NCBI GenBank assembly: GCA_963556195.1
Contig: OY744525.1
Coordinates: forward strand, 44,228,148 to 44,292,147
Reading direction: 5' to 3'
Length of the DNA stretch: 64,000 bases
From: Sepiola atlantica
Lineage: Eukaryota > Mollusca > Cephalopoda > Sepiida > Sepiolidae
Positions 19,235-29,659 of this stretch are shown here, in pieces. Below the pieces are notes generated by a model that saw only the letters and a program-made list of their open reading frames with translations, was not told the DNA's origin and made no database searches. Numbering within the stretch: position 1 is the first letter of the stretch; every line of letters starts with the position of its first letter. Both the position numbers and the translations under genes were made by a program.

Positions 19235-19795
19235 TGTATATAAACTAGTTGAAGTATCAGACTATGCCCTGTTTCACAATTTCAACTCTGTAGGAAGAGA
19301 CAGTTTTCATGGTTATAAAAACAATTAAACATTAATCTTTTAATTGGTAAACGTTTTATTGCAATAAAAAAAGATAAATAGTTTCTTATTAAATAAATAA
19401 CAGTTATCAATAATTAAGGTTTTTGTTAAATTAAAACTTAAAACACTAAAAAATAATACATTTTAGTTACACAGTATATATCGGACCTTGTGGTGTTGTG
19501 TACTTGTTAAGTTTATCCTTTTTACAGAAACTTTTTTCACTACCAAATTTAACTGTAAAGTAAACTTAAAAGTTTTAATGGGGAGTTTTGCTAATTATAA
19601 ACAAGAAAGTTTATTTCTTGCGTATAATTATCTCCCTTACTTTAGATTGGTCCAAAGGTGAGGGTCCAGTGTTTAGATTGAATATCTTTCAATATCACAA
19701 CAGAGAACATGTTAGTGCCAATGTTTTGTTGTTGTTATAAACAATCCTTAGGATATGCTGGTTTATAATTAGTATTGTTGCCTCTGATAACATCA
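19235..19795. other. AT-rich DNA, no gene seen
   Basis: Nothing recognised. Confidence 0.45.
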
Positions 19796-19799
19796 CGTG

Positions 19800-20245
19800 C
19801 TGTCCCTCTCTACATGTGCGGTAAGTTGTATAGCAGCTGTGTCAGGAACATCATGATATATGGCAGTGAAATCAGGACCCTCGCCCCAGTCCTCTCTCGC
19901 CCGTCTGCAGCGCTATAGCAAATTCCATGATAAGATGGATCTGTAATGTGAAATCTGACCAAACTCAACACATCAGGTCAGAGGATTTGCTGAAAGCACT
20001 ACACTTGCCCAGCATGGATAAATCGATTGCGCTGGTATGGTCATGTGGAACGTTCATCCTCCTGGATAAACCGTTGCAGAAGCATGAATGTCCTAAATCG
20101 CAGGAAGGTTGGCCGGCCAAAGAAAACTTGGAAGCAAGTGATTGGACAAGACCGCACAGAGTGGAATTTGGAGACTGCTGACCCGCATGAATCGTGAGAA
20201 ATGGAGAATGAGCTTGGGTAACATCATAAACGTATGACCCCCTGA
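19800..20245 (+). pseudogene. LINE reverse transcriptase ORF, C-terminal relic (MIRWICNV type)
   Basis: Fragments in successive frames read MIRWICNVKSDQTQ, RRKVGRPKKTWKQVIGQD and REKWRMSLGNIINV, then a stop and a short 3' UTR ending AATAAAAGAAGAAG before (TA)n. The order and motifs match the C-terminus of a mollusc non-LTR element closely related to the relic at 37,492-37,978 (-). Several frameshifts separate the blocks. It is 5'-truncated. Confidence 0.8.
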
Positions 20246-20304
20246 ACAAGGGAAAAGTAACGTGAATAAAAGAAGAAGAAAAAGATGGAACGTAGGTCTG
20301 TGTT

Positions 20305-20308
<4 letters not shown>

Positions 20309-20341
<33 letters not shown>
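20309..20341. repeat. (TA)n microsatellite
   Basis: About 16 TA units. Confidence 0.95.
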
Positions 20342-20342
<1 letters not shown>

Positions 20343-20344
20343 TA

Positions 20345-21278
20345 ACAAAGCTAACTGGGGGGTGAGGAGCTTTTACTAAAAGAAAAAACAAAACAAATGC
20401 TGAGTATATATTTGAATGTAATTCTAACAGTATCATTTGTGTAGTGAAATCTTACTAAAATGGAAAAAATGAAAGGAAATGGATGTAGTAAAATGTAGAT
20501 GAATTAGAGTAACGAATATCAAAATTACCTGAAAGCGATGTAGTTTTTGACACCATTTGCAATTTCCGTATGTGTAACAAATGCCACGATTTCATTGGTT
20601 AATCAACATAAATGAATAGCCAATTAAAATTAGCGGTAAATATCGAGAATTATAGTTTACTTAAAGAAGTGTCGGGCAAGATATAACATGTAATCGATGA
20701 AATTGATTGGCGTTTCAATATTTATTTGTGAAGAACACAGCCTGATAATTGCCATATTGACTGGCTACCCAGAATCAAATATTGATTTTGCAGGACGGAA
20801 GCTATTGATGATACACTTCACTATTTTGTATAGATAGGAATGGAAAAAGGTTTTCAACATTTTATAGATAGACGCTGCGATTTATATGTATATATATGAG
20901 GTGTATTTTTATTTATAGGTAGATTTTAGAAAAATCTGTTAATGGTTCTTGTAAAGACACTGCGTTTTTATGGTTAGTATAGTTTTATTCTTCTATTGAA
21001 TTAGCCCCAGAAAAAAAAACATTAAAATCATGGCATTACATGTAAAATTGTAGATTTTATAGAGCGTTGCAGACAGATGGCTATACATTCATTTTAAACG
21101 TCGTAGTTGTAGTGTTCAGTGCAAACACATATATGTTATTATCAAAATGACTTAACATAAAGCAAATGATATCATCATATTGCTTGTAAAAATACGGATT
21201 GTTATTGTGTTTTGCGTTTGATTATTTTTCTAACTTCGAGTGTTTGCATTTCCCTTGAGAACAAACATCAAACTTTCT

Positions 21279-21280
<2 letters not shown>
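20345..21280. other. No recognised gene or repeat
   Basis: AT-rich. Short TATATG run near 20,885. Confidence 0.45.

Positions 21281-21337
<57 letters not shown>
21281..21337. repeat. (CA)n then (TA)n microsatellite
   Basis: Seven or so CA units followed by about 20 TA units. Confidence 0.95.
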
Positions 21338-21340
<3 letters not shown>

Positions 21341-21449
21341 AGGAAATTAACATCTTTGAAGCACGGATTAGAATGTATTAAAGTGAAATATTTAGAAAAT
21401 CAACAATCGTGCAATTTTAAGTGAAAAATTCATTTATTTAATTAATTTT

Positions 21450-21510
21450 TTTTTTTGCAAGCTTTCGTTGTAGAACAACCTTGTCAGGCGAGACTGTCTT
21501 ATAGTGTTTT
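21450..21510 (-). mobile_element. SINE tail with hammerhead-like layout (decayed)
   Basis: The minus strand reads CGC, CTGACAA, a GTTGT/ACAAC hairpin, GAAA, GCTT and GCA. The CTGANGA core has A for the essential G, and the closing helix keeps only two pairs. No tRNA-like head was recognised next to it. Confidence 0.4.
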
Positions 21511-21660
21511 TTTTCTTTTCTTCCTCCTCATTTTGATGGTATTAACCCCGAGGGGTCGAATCATGAAACGAGCAGAAAGAGACGTCAAGTTCTTAAGACG
21601 TTAGGATAAGTGTAGTCCTGGCGATGTTATGCACGATTGCTGATTTTCAAAATATTTAAC

Positions 21661-21662
<2 letters not shown>

Positions 21663-21726
<64 letters not shown>

Positions 21727-21752
21727 CTGTGTATATATATGTATATATATTA
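21663..21752. repeat. (TA)n then (TG)n microsatellite
   Basis: About 25 TA units then TG/TA mixture. Confidence 0.95.
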
Positions 21753-21992
21753 TATTAGAGAGTTGCAAACTTAAGAAATATTCTAAGAGTACTCAATACA
21801 TAATTATTAGAAGACCGATATAAATTAAGATATCTGAGCAGCTGAGGAATTCTACTAAAATAGAAATGCACTTACAAGGTCATAGTGCACGTATATTATC
21901 ATTACAGTTCTATTTAAACAAATAAATATCGAGCACTCTATTTTGACTCAGAAAAAACATTTTCTAACATACTATGTGTGCATCTATATATA

Positions 21993-22205
21993 TAGTATAA
22001 TTTTGATTTATACAAACACTTTTGGCTACATATGTGCATACATGCTTCAGTTGTGGCTTTATATAAAGCCCATCTTCCTCAATATACCAAATATATTGAA
22101 GACCTGACTGTAGCCTGTAGAAGTCGGACTTTGAATAAAATAGCAGCTGAAACATGTATGCACATATGTAGTAAAAAATGTTTGTATAAATAAAAATTTA
22201 TACTA
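21993..22205. repeat. Foldback made of two opposed SINE tails
   Basis: Arms at 21,993-22,050 and 22,147-22,205 are reverse complements with a few mismatches. Read outward, each arm is a SINE tail ending CTGAAACATGTATGCACA, then TTGTATAAATAAAAATT. The same tail occurs singly at 26,585-26,645. The 96-base centre contains a GGCTTTATATAAAGCC self-complementary stretch. Confidence 0.8.
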
Positions 22206-22270
22206 AAATACAAGTCTACTTGTTACTGAGCACTATAGCGTCATTGGATTAACATCTATGAACCAACAAC

Positions 22271-22274
<4 letters not shown>

Positions 22275-22321
<47 letters not shown>
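22275..22321. repeat. (TA)n microsatellite
   Basis: About 23 TA units directly preceding family J copy 2. Confidence 0.95.
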
Positions 22322-22325
<4 letters not shown>

Positions 22326-22690
22326 AACTTGTACAGCAACATTGCTTCCAACAAACCCTTCATTAGATGATTACTCTGGGTTCAGGCATAGGTTCAGGGC
22401 TGAACCATCATTAGCACTAACCCAGAGCGCCCCAGCAGTATCTCACGATACTACCAGACTTTGTTGGATTGTCATCACTCTGTGAAATTGCCATATCCAC
22501 GCTGATGCAGATAGAGCCTTGTCTTGTATTTTCTTTATGTATTTTTTCTTGTCTTATGGAAAAAGACCAAGATTATTAAAAAATGCGGAGGTTGACTTGG
22601 CAATAAAACCTCGGCATTCAGCTTCGATATGAAATGCAATGGTTTTCCAGCCATTTCTTACACATTGTTCTCGTGGATCTTCATATCTTT
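22322..22690 (+). repeat. Interspersed repeat family J, copy 2
   Basis: Same-orientation match to 13,415-13,795, again starting at the end of a (TA)n tract. Confidence 0.7.
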
Positions 22691-22909
22691 CCAACTTGCG
22701 CTGGTGTGTCTAGTCAAAATTTTCCTCAAATGGAACCGTTAATTATATGACGAAAACTTTTTTAAATTAACGGACCAAATGACAATATCCGGATGCTGAT
22801 CTGTTAACGTTATTTCAGTTGGCAATTCGAGCCGGCGTTCGAAGTCAAATGCAACGTGCCAGTCCGTGCAGCCATCAAACAATGAGAATCTCTGCCTATT
22901 TTTACACAA

Positions 22910-22910
<1 letters not shown>
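22691..22910. other. No recognised feature
   Basis: Sequence between family J and the next (TA)n tract. The ORFs crossing it are extended by (TA)n. Confidence 0.4.

Positions 22911-22960
<50 letters not shown>
22911..22960. repeat. (TA)n microsatellite
   Basis: About 25 TA units. Confidence 0.95.
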
Positions 22961-22963
<3 letters not shown>

Positions 22964-23059
22964 ATGGTAATAATCCAGGTGAAAAATATCCACAGGGTGG
23001 TAATCCAGAGAATTTTAACCGGGTTTATAAAAAGTGCTCAATATCAAAATAGAGCTTTA

Positions 23060-23165
23060 TATATGATAGTTTTATTTACACAGACATGTACAAAATCTGC
23101 GACACTGGCATGTCGATGTTATCGATCAACAGTTACTATAAACTGAGATCTCATCAGGCAGAGTT
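23060..23165 (-). mobile_element. SINE tail family M, copy 1
   Basis: Matches 48,565-48,665: ACACTGGCATGTCGATGTTA and ACAGACATGTACAAAA on the plus strand. Read on the minus strand it runs GCCTGATGAGATCTCAGTT and on to TGTCTGTGTAAATAAAA, the plan of the other SINE tails. The hammerhead-type GAAA is not preserved. Confidence 0.55.
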
Positions 23166-23269
23166 AGAATCCGATCTTAACCTCAGATCATATTTGGAGA
23201 GAATGAAGTGGAGGGGTAGAGACAGAGAAGAAGAAGGAAAGAAATTTAACATTTCAAAAATTAAAGCCG

Positions 23270-23330
23270 TTAAAAAATTAAAATTAAAATTAAAATTAAA
23301 AATTAAAAATTAAAAATTAAAAAATCTAAA
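23270..23330. repeat. (AAATTA)n-like short tandem repeat
   Basis: Repeated AAAATT units with variable length. Confidence 0.85.
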
Positions 23331-23349
23331 AATCTAAGGTCTAGAATCT

Positions 23350-23530
23350 GAAACAGACAGGGCAAATAAATAAATAAATAAATAAATAAAAAAATAAGAA
23401 TATATGGTGGAAAGAGGAACAAATAATGATGAGGGGAGAGACACATAGAGGAAAAAAGAAGAAGAAGAAGGAGAGAGAGAGAGGGCGTCTGTTGATTTAG
23501 GTCGGGAGGGAAGGAGGGGGGTAATAGACA
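23350..23530. repeat. (AAAT)n and purine-rich tract
   Basis: AAAT units at 23,367-23,392, then GA-rich sequence with GAAGAAGAAG and GAGAGAGAGA runs to about 23,520. The minus-strand Ser/Leu-rich frame over it is an artefact. Confidence 0.8.
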
Positions 23531-23604
23531 TGCACGAATTAGGTGTCAAAAAACCGTCGAGTTTATAAATGTCTTTTTCCAAGTGAACTGTAGTATGCGT
23601 GCGT

Positions 23605-23675
23605 GCAAACTGGGCTGATTGTTATATTGGTTAGGGCGGTGATAAAATGTGTCGCGGTTCCGGGTCTTTATATTG
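23605..23675 (+). mobile_element. Weak tRNA-like head
   Basis: A-box-like TTATATTGGTTAGGGCGGTG and B-box-like CGGTTCCGGGTC at tRNA-like spacing. No body matching another SINE in the window was identified. Confidence 0.35.
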
Positions 23676-23689
23676 TCTTTATAATATAT

Positions 23690-24160
23690 TTATAATATAT
23701 ATATATAGTGTGTGTGTGTGTGTATAAACAATCGGTATATCCAACTGGGTGGAGATTAAGATAATCTCCACAGAGTTAATTCTAGATAATGTTAAACTAA
23801 ATAGTCTGAAGAGGTCGCTGTTGTCAGTTGAAGTAAATTTATTTTTGTCTCAAATTAGATTGTTGAGTTTTTAATAGCCTCCTATTATTTCTATTTATAT
23901 AAAGTTAGATATTCCATATATATGAGAACGATAGAAATACGTAAATATTATTCAAATGTTAATCCGTTATCTATCATGTGTTCTAAACTGAGACTTAAAA
24001 CCACCAAAGAATTGGAGAAATGAACGAAAATGAAACCATCTTCCTTAAAGCTTAAGTATTTTAAGGGTAATTTAAATAAAACTAAAAAGTGGATTACTAT
24101 AAGTTCTTGATTTTGATACTTTTCTTTTCATTCAAGTCAAAGGGAAAACTGTATATAGTA
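23690..24160. other. TA/TG tract then unrecognised AT-rich DNA
   Basis: TA/TG run at 23,690-23,723; nothing else recognised. TATTTATATAAAGTTAG near 23,896 recurs at about 50,696, a short shared phrase only. Confidence 0.45.
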
Positions 24161-24164
24161 TCGT

Positions 24165-24480
24165 TCACAAGGACCCGTGGCACAACGGATATAAGTGCTA
24201 AGTTATAATCCGTTTTAAGTCATGGTCTTTTGGAGGTTGAAGGTTCAATCCTCAGTATGGGCGATACTAAGAATACAATTACTTCTACCCAGTTATGGGA
24301 AGGAGAGCAAGCAAAGTACTCCTGTGAATTAAATAAAGGGTTTCAGTTCGAAATTCCTTACAGATTCCCGAGTCCAACAAGACACATTTGAAAATAGTTG
24401 GAGGTTACATCGGCCGAAACGTTTTGGGAATAAAATCCAAGATCAGAACAGTAGTTCGAATAATCCAAATAAATAGATTA
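24165..24480 (+). mobile_element. tRNA-derived SINE, family C, copy 2
   Basis: Head begins GACCCGTGGCACAACGGATA (A-box-like) with B-box-like GAAGGTTCAATCCTC about 60 bases later. The body matches 2,113-2,330. The tail at 24,395-24,470 contains CATCGGCCGAAACGTTTTGG, the widespread GAAACG-type tail, and occurs inverted at 2,041-2,113. Confidence 0.75.
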
Positions 24481-25110
24481 AAAAATCTATTACAAATTTA
24501 AACCTATCAGTGACTTTTAGGACATCCTGTCACTTAGCAAACAAATAATTAACAAATAATATTATATAAAAAAACAAGAGTAAATAGTATTAAAAAAATA
24601 ACAGAAAAAATTGTAGAATAAAAATCCATTACTAAACAAATAATTAACTAATATTATTAGATAGAAAACAACATTAAATAAAGTTTTTAAAAGTCGTACA
24701 ATGCATGGTTACGTGTATAAATACTTTTCTTCCGGTTTCATCGTTATGATTGATACGAGTCAGAATATTTCTGACGATCAGTGATATCGTGAAACTGCAG
24801 TAAAGTATTGAAACTTATTGCATTTTATTATCATTTGTTATTTATATATAATATCCAATCGGATATCAACCCCTTTAATTGTTAAAAATCTGCTGCCTCA
24901 ATTCAGTTCTGTTCCGATTTTGAGAGATTTGGTTTACTTGTCTGTCTATTCTGAGATATAAAATTAAGTCAGTCTATTTCTCGATATTAGACATCGATAG
25001 CTTTGAATGTGACAAATCGATATTTGATTCTGACTATCAATTTTTTTCTTTTTATCCGTGCACCATGTTCTTTACACTAAAAAAATGTAATTCGCTTTAG
25101 TTTATTTCTG
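24481..25110. other. AT-rich DNA, no gene seen
   Basis: Internal near-repeats of AACAAATAATTAACTAATAT-like phrases at 24,538-24,655 suggest a decayed local duplication. Confidence 0.45.
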
Positions 25111-25114
25111 GAAA

Positions 25115-25590
25115 TACTTGTCCCGGCTAAGAATATTGTTAAAATGGAGATATTTTTCAATCATACCCTAAACAGCACCAGCAACTTATGCATTTAATAT
25201 TAGTTTGTGATAAATAATATACTATATATTTATTAAAATCAGTTATATATCATAATAGCACGTAAACTAATTTGAGTTAGAACAATTAAAATGTTTTTGT
25301 GAAATGTTATAAGCGGTTCTTCTCAAATTCAGTGTCAACTGTTTTTTTTTCGGCTAGAAAAATTGTTTACATGGAAAACATTTTTCTATTACTGACCTGA
25401 ACAGCATCAGCAGCTTGCGGAATTAATAAAAAGATAATTCTACAATGCTCTATTTGTTTAAAATAAATAATAAACTACTTATTTATTAAATTTACTTTTA
25501 TATCATAATAGTATGTATACTATCTTGATTTAGAACAATTACTTAGGATTTTTTCAAGTTCAGTTTAAGTCAGCAAATAGACTTATTATT
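25115..25590 (+). repeat. Diverged tandem duplication of about 225-235 bp
   Basis: Copy one (about 25,115-25,345) and copy two (about 25,350-25,590) align over their length: CGGCTA, GGAAAACATTTTTCTATTAC-like, AACAGCA(C/T)CAGCA, TATATCATAATAG, and TTAGAACAATTA. Substitutions and indels are common. Confidence 0.7.
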
Positions 25591-25965
25591 TTAAAATTTT
25601 GTGTTCATATGATCCTTTTTAACTCATTCAGAAAAAAATAATTTGTTTGCTTCTTTCATTAAATCACACAAAAATATAGAGAAAAAAAAGATTAAATAAT
25701 TTGTTTTTTAACTGCACTCATATTGCAAAGGCGAGTATCAGACAATTTCTTTATTCACTTATTACAGTTTCGTTTTCTAAAGTATAACAATGTCTATGCT
25801 ACAGTTTCGTTTTTGACGAATGGACACAAAATTGCCACGGTGGTTGCGATAAATTTTGATTATTTAACTACTAACCGTTTCGTTTTTAGAAGAATAACCA
25901 TTTTCATGTGATAGTTTCATTACTACGAAAACCCTGTGGATCTTCCTTGTTTGTTATCCTGTTTG
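25591..25965. other. AT-rich DNA with a weak repeated phrase
   Basis: ACAGTTTCGTTTT(C/T) recurs at 25,765 and 25,802, with a related CCGTTTCGTTTTTAGAAG at 25,880. Otherwise nothing recognised. Confidence 0.4.
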
Positions 25966-25969
25966 CACA

Positions 25970-26310
25970 CTGAATGACGTCACAGAGGTATGGCGTCATT
26001 CACTTGGATGACACTTGTCAAATCTTTGATAACGTCACAACCGAATGAGGTCATCCACTAAAACAAGTTGAAGACACCAAGAAGAGATGTCTGAAATGCT
26101 GAAGTAACAAAAACAGGATGGCATCATCCATTAAATAAAAGAACATAGACGACCCGTGACCAAAATGGTCATGGGTCGTCCACATGGACAATGGCCGTAT
26201 CTATATATTCTAGACGAACCATCTAGTATACTGGATGCTGTAATCTTGTATGTTTGTTTGTCTCCATACACAGACATTTGGAAGATTCTTTATGTCATGA
26301 CGTATTATGA
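25970..26310. promoter_or_regulatory. Cluster of TGACGTCA-like palindromic sites
   Basis: A full TGACGTCA lies at 25,975-25,982, with variants TGGCGTCATTC (25,991), AACGTCAC (26,031), GAGGTCATCC (26,048), GGCATCATCC (26,121), and TCATGACGTATTATGACATC near 26,296. A separate 15-bp hairpin (GACGACCCGTGACCA, three bases, then the reverse complement with one mismatch) starts at about 26,150. CREB/ATF sites have this form, but no promoter or gene is next to it; it may equally be a degenerate palindromic repeat. Confidence 0.4.
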
Positions 26311-26439
26311 CATCACGAGAGTTTTATAATTATTTGTGTATCTTTGTTCGAAAGCAGCAGCAGCTATGTAAAAATGTGATTAGCAACAATAGCAAATAAA
26401 CTATTTAAAAATATATATACTGACAACAAATCACTAATA

Positions 26440-26645
26440 TCACAGAGTCTAATATATATATATATAATGTCGCTGAGGTTTCGTTTATAGGAGTTCATCC
26501 AGTGAATCCTTACTGTGTTAATATAATAGTTCTCAATAACAGGTATGGCTATATATCTATTTTTCTATCTCCAACTGATTTACAGTTAGAGCTGAAACAT
26601 GTCTGCAAATATGTAGCCAAAATATTTGTATAAATAAAAATTATA
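26440..26645 (+). mobile_element. SINE tail (GAAACATGTC type)
   Basis: Short TA run at 26,453-26,465, then unrecognised sequence, then GCTGAAACATGTCTGCAAAT, TATGTAGCC and TTGTATAAATAAAAATTATA at 26,590-26,650. GAAAC, AT, GTC matches the 3' half of the hammerhead layout, but the CTGANGA half is absent. Confidence 0.5.
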
Positions 26646-26774
26646 TATATATAAACTCAATCACACCCTCTTTCTTTTTTTTCCTTTCCCTCTTCTCCTG
26701 CCCAAACTTCAGAGTAAATAATAAAAACACAAAAGAAAAAACTACGACAACAACCTCATAGGAAAAAACAACAA

Positions 26775-26811
26775 CTCCTGATGATGATCACGATACTCGA
26801 AAGTGCTTGAG
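26775..26811 (+). ncRNA. Hammerhead-like motif (one extra base before stem II)
   Basis: CTC, then CTGATGA at 26,778-26,784, an extra T, a weak GATC-type hairpin, GAAA at 26,799-26,802, a two-pair stem III (AG/CT with loop TG), triplet CTT and GAG, which pairs with CTC. Stem II is damaged in this copy. Activity is doubtful. Confidence 0.4.
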
Positions 26812-26999
26812 ATGACCGAAAAAAGGACGGTGTGTATAACAGTGGGAAATTAACTATTCGTATCTTTCCACATTAGGAGTCTAGTCGCAATGTCCACATT
26901 TTTTTCATACTTCCCGGCTTGCCAGGTCAGTCAGTAACTTTGTATTCATTTATCTGTCTATTCTACCTCTCTCTCTCACACCTTTTCCATATATATCTG

Positions 27000-27104
27000 T
27001 GTGTATGTATGTATGTCCGTGTGGGTGTGCGTGTATATACGTATATACATGTCTATACCTCTCCCCCCTCTTTCTTCACATATATGTGCGTGTGTATGTA
27101 TGGG

Positions 27105-27158
<54 letters not shown>

Positions 27159-27465
27159 TATACATATATATATTTATGTGTGTGTGCGTGTGTATGCATG
27201 TACACATTTCTACAGTATTTTCATTTTTCTATGTTTACACACACTTCGTGTACTGAAACCTCCCTCCAACCCTGAACTTTTCATGATTCCAGCTAATTCG
27301 TCTGTCCATCCCTTGCTATCTCCTTCCCTCTCTCTCGCCTGCTCCCTGTGTATATGGTTGTATGTCTGTGTGTGCGTATATGTATGTAGGCATATGTGGG
27401 TGAATGTGTCTGTGTGTATGCATGGGTATGTATACACACATATTTATTTATATATTTATTTATTT
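27000..27465. repeat. Long compound TG/TA microsatellite region
   Basis: (TA)n at 27,110-27,156 with TG-rich arms out to 27,000 and 27,440. All long frames across it (82-160 codons) are made of repeat-coded Tyr, Ile, Val and Cys and are not genes. Confidence 0.9.
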
Positions 27466-27599
27466 AGGTCTAAGTACACTTGAACCTAGTTTATGTCCCA
27501 CTTGACTCCTGTTGCCTACCCATTAGGATGGAAACATGTTTGTTCATCACCTCACCGGCTTCCCCCCGCTTTTTCCCCTGCTACCACCATTCACCTCCA

Positions 27600-27680
27600 A
27601 CCGTACACACACACACACACATTCTCATTACACTGAAGAAGGCCGAAGGGTCGTGGCCGAAAATGTTGTTCTCTTTAAAA
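27600..27680 (+). mobile_element. (CA)n and SINE tail (CTGAAGA...GAAA type)
   Basis: CACTGAAGAAGGCCGAAGGG, TCGTGGCCGAAAATGTTG: CTGAAGA at 27,633-27,639, one extra A, a GGCC/GGCC stem II, and GAAA. No clear NUH triplet follows, so this is only part of the hammerhead layout. Confidence 0.45.
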
Positions 27681-27779
27681 AAACTTTTTTATAAGAGACA
27701 TTTGGTATTCCTACACGTCTACAAATAGAAAATAAATAAAAGATATATTAAAATATATATTTTTCACATTAATTTTCTA

Positions 27780-27789
27780 CACACACATG

Positions 27790-27837
<48 letters not shown>
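27780..27837. repeat. (TA)n microsatellite
   Basis: Two TA tracts separated by a GT. Confidence 0.95.
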
Positions 27838-27838
<1 letters not shown>

Positions 27839-29000
27839 TGACTGGTTACACAAATGTAATCATATTTCAATCACAGATCTTGAATATTTTGCTTTTAATA
27901 TTTGTATATCTTTAAGCTCCACCTACGTCTTTAACATAATCGATTAACGTCTTTGATTGGTATAAACAAGGTAGGGGGTTCCGGGGGGGGGGGGCTTAAG
28001 GGAGATCCCATCCCTATAAATTTTCCGATATTTTTTTTCCATAAAACATATTCCAGTAATGAAAAATAAATCAAAATGTGTTTGGTAATTGCCGCTCCTT
28101 TTTTTTTTCTTTTTAAATTTAATCATAATTTTACTCGTCTTCAATTTGTTGAATTAGTGAATTTCATCTCATATGACGATCCAACATAGACACTCAAGAT
28201 TACTTAAACAATTGATACCGCTGTCAAGGAGGTTATGTTTTTGGTAGAGTTTGTAACTGTATACAGCCTAGCGTCTACATCACTTGACCAATCGTCAGCA
28301 AACCTGGTCAAAATGTTGGTCATGTTCTAACTTAAAACGGATTTAATTTTGGGATATCTAGGTCAAGATCACAGAAAAGGTGAAAATCACACTTTTGCCA
28401 TCAACTTCGGTTCTGTTCATCGTAGAGACTCGCTACATGACCCATATTGTAGATAATGAAGTCCTGCATCTTATATGAACATGACCATTGACATTGATCT
28501 CGACTTTGAAAAGTTCGGTCATGGTCGAAAATTTGATGGAATTCTAACTTCCGATTTTTCTATATTTTATGTATACATATGATGCTGTTTGATAACAGTA
28601 ACCACCATACAAAATTCCAGCCTGATCAGATAAATAGATTTTTAGTTATCAGTGTTTTCATAGCATAATTTCGAGAATACTTCATACAATATGGAGAAGT
28701 AAGGCCCAGATGAGGTGTTGGACCATCCTTACGTTGTCAGGTGGAGGTGTGCAGTCTCACGACTAACTTATGTTCTTGTTTACTCTATATTGGGATCGTT
28801 TCCTTATAGACCTCAATTTAGCATCAATCATGAAAACATCTTTATCTGATTTTATCATTCGTAGAGTTACATATATTTTTGATTTTCAATTTAGTCGCTA
28901 TTTATAAAATTCTCAACTAAATTATTTTGATTTCAGTATTTGTTATAAGAAATGTAATTTTTATATTATCTATTTATGTAAGTAAACTTATTGGCATCTG
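27838..29000. other. No recognised gene; possible decayed repeat at 28,200-28,560
   Basis: Runs of G (27,980) and T (28,099). The segment with CAAGGAGGTTATGTTTTTGG near 28,225 resembles a phrase common at the ends of some animal DNA transposons, but no terminal inverted repeat was found. Nothing else recognised. Confidence 0.35.
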
Positions 29001-29006
29001 TCCGTC

Positions 29007-29264
29007 TCAGAAGACAATGAAGTTCTGCACCTCAGATTTGTCTGTTACCGAATTACAGTGTCTGCTGTGACTGTGCAAGCCTATCCTGGATCGACAGGCT
29101 CTGTTGCAGTTGCCACAGATGTAGGTCGTGTCTGGTTGCGAGAGCTCTGTTGCAGCCATCTGTGCTCTCTCCTCTCCCTCCACTGCTGGTCTCTCCTCAC
29201 TCCTCTTGGAGCATACCTTTACAGCGGCAGCTGTAAGTAAACTAAATAATAATAATAAAACCAC
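29007..29264 (-). pseudogene. LINE ORF C-terminus with a zinc-finger-like motif
   Basis: The minus-strand frame ends TTYICGNCNRACRSRIGLHS, HSRHC: a C-x2-C-x12-H-x4-C-type knuckle that closes the reverse-transcriptase ORF of many invertebrate non-LTR elements (often SRIGLxSHxRxC). The preceding acidic Glu/Arg-rich stretch is also usual. Only about 60 residues are preserved and the frame breaks upstream. A host zinc-finger gene is less likely, as there is a single finger and no other domain. Confidence 0.65.
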
Positions 29265-29499
29265 CGGCCGTTCTCAGCAAGAAACAAATGGTAACAACTT
29301 GTGTGAGAACTCCAACTGAGTAATAGTAGAAGTAGTAGTGAAAATTTTCTTTATAAGGTAGACAACTGGTATTATATTCTTCAATTAAAATATGTGTTAT
29401 CCACCTTGCTGGTTTTTATTTTTAGCTGATTATTTTTTTTTAATTATTTTAACAGTCATCTGGTCAGACTAAGTAATTTTCAAAATTAATTGTAGCTAA

Positions 29500-29655
29500 G
29501 TACGTTATTATATTGCCAATAACATGGTACAACAATAACAAATGATGATTGGCTGAGTAGAAGCTAGTTTGACTTGTCAGCTTAAATGGTGTTTGGGTCT
29601 GATTTTGAAAATCCGACAAGATAACTTTATATGTAAGATTATAATATAGACTAAT
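29500..29655 (+). repeat. Interspersed repeat family K, copy 1
   Basis: About 150 bp matching the reverse complement of 39,185-39,345: ATATTGCCAATA, ACTTGTCAGCTTAAATG, and TTTGAAAATCCGACAAG. Confidence 0.65.
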
Positions 29656-29659
29656 TTTA

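Noticed and set aside
27001..27483. 160-codon Tyr/Ile/Cys-rich frame
   Set aside because: Translation of TG/TA microsatellite with unrelated flank.
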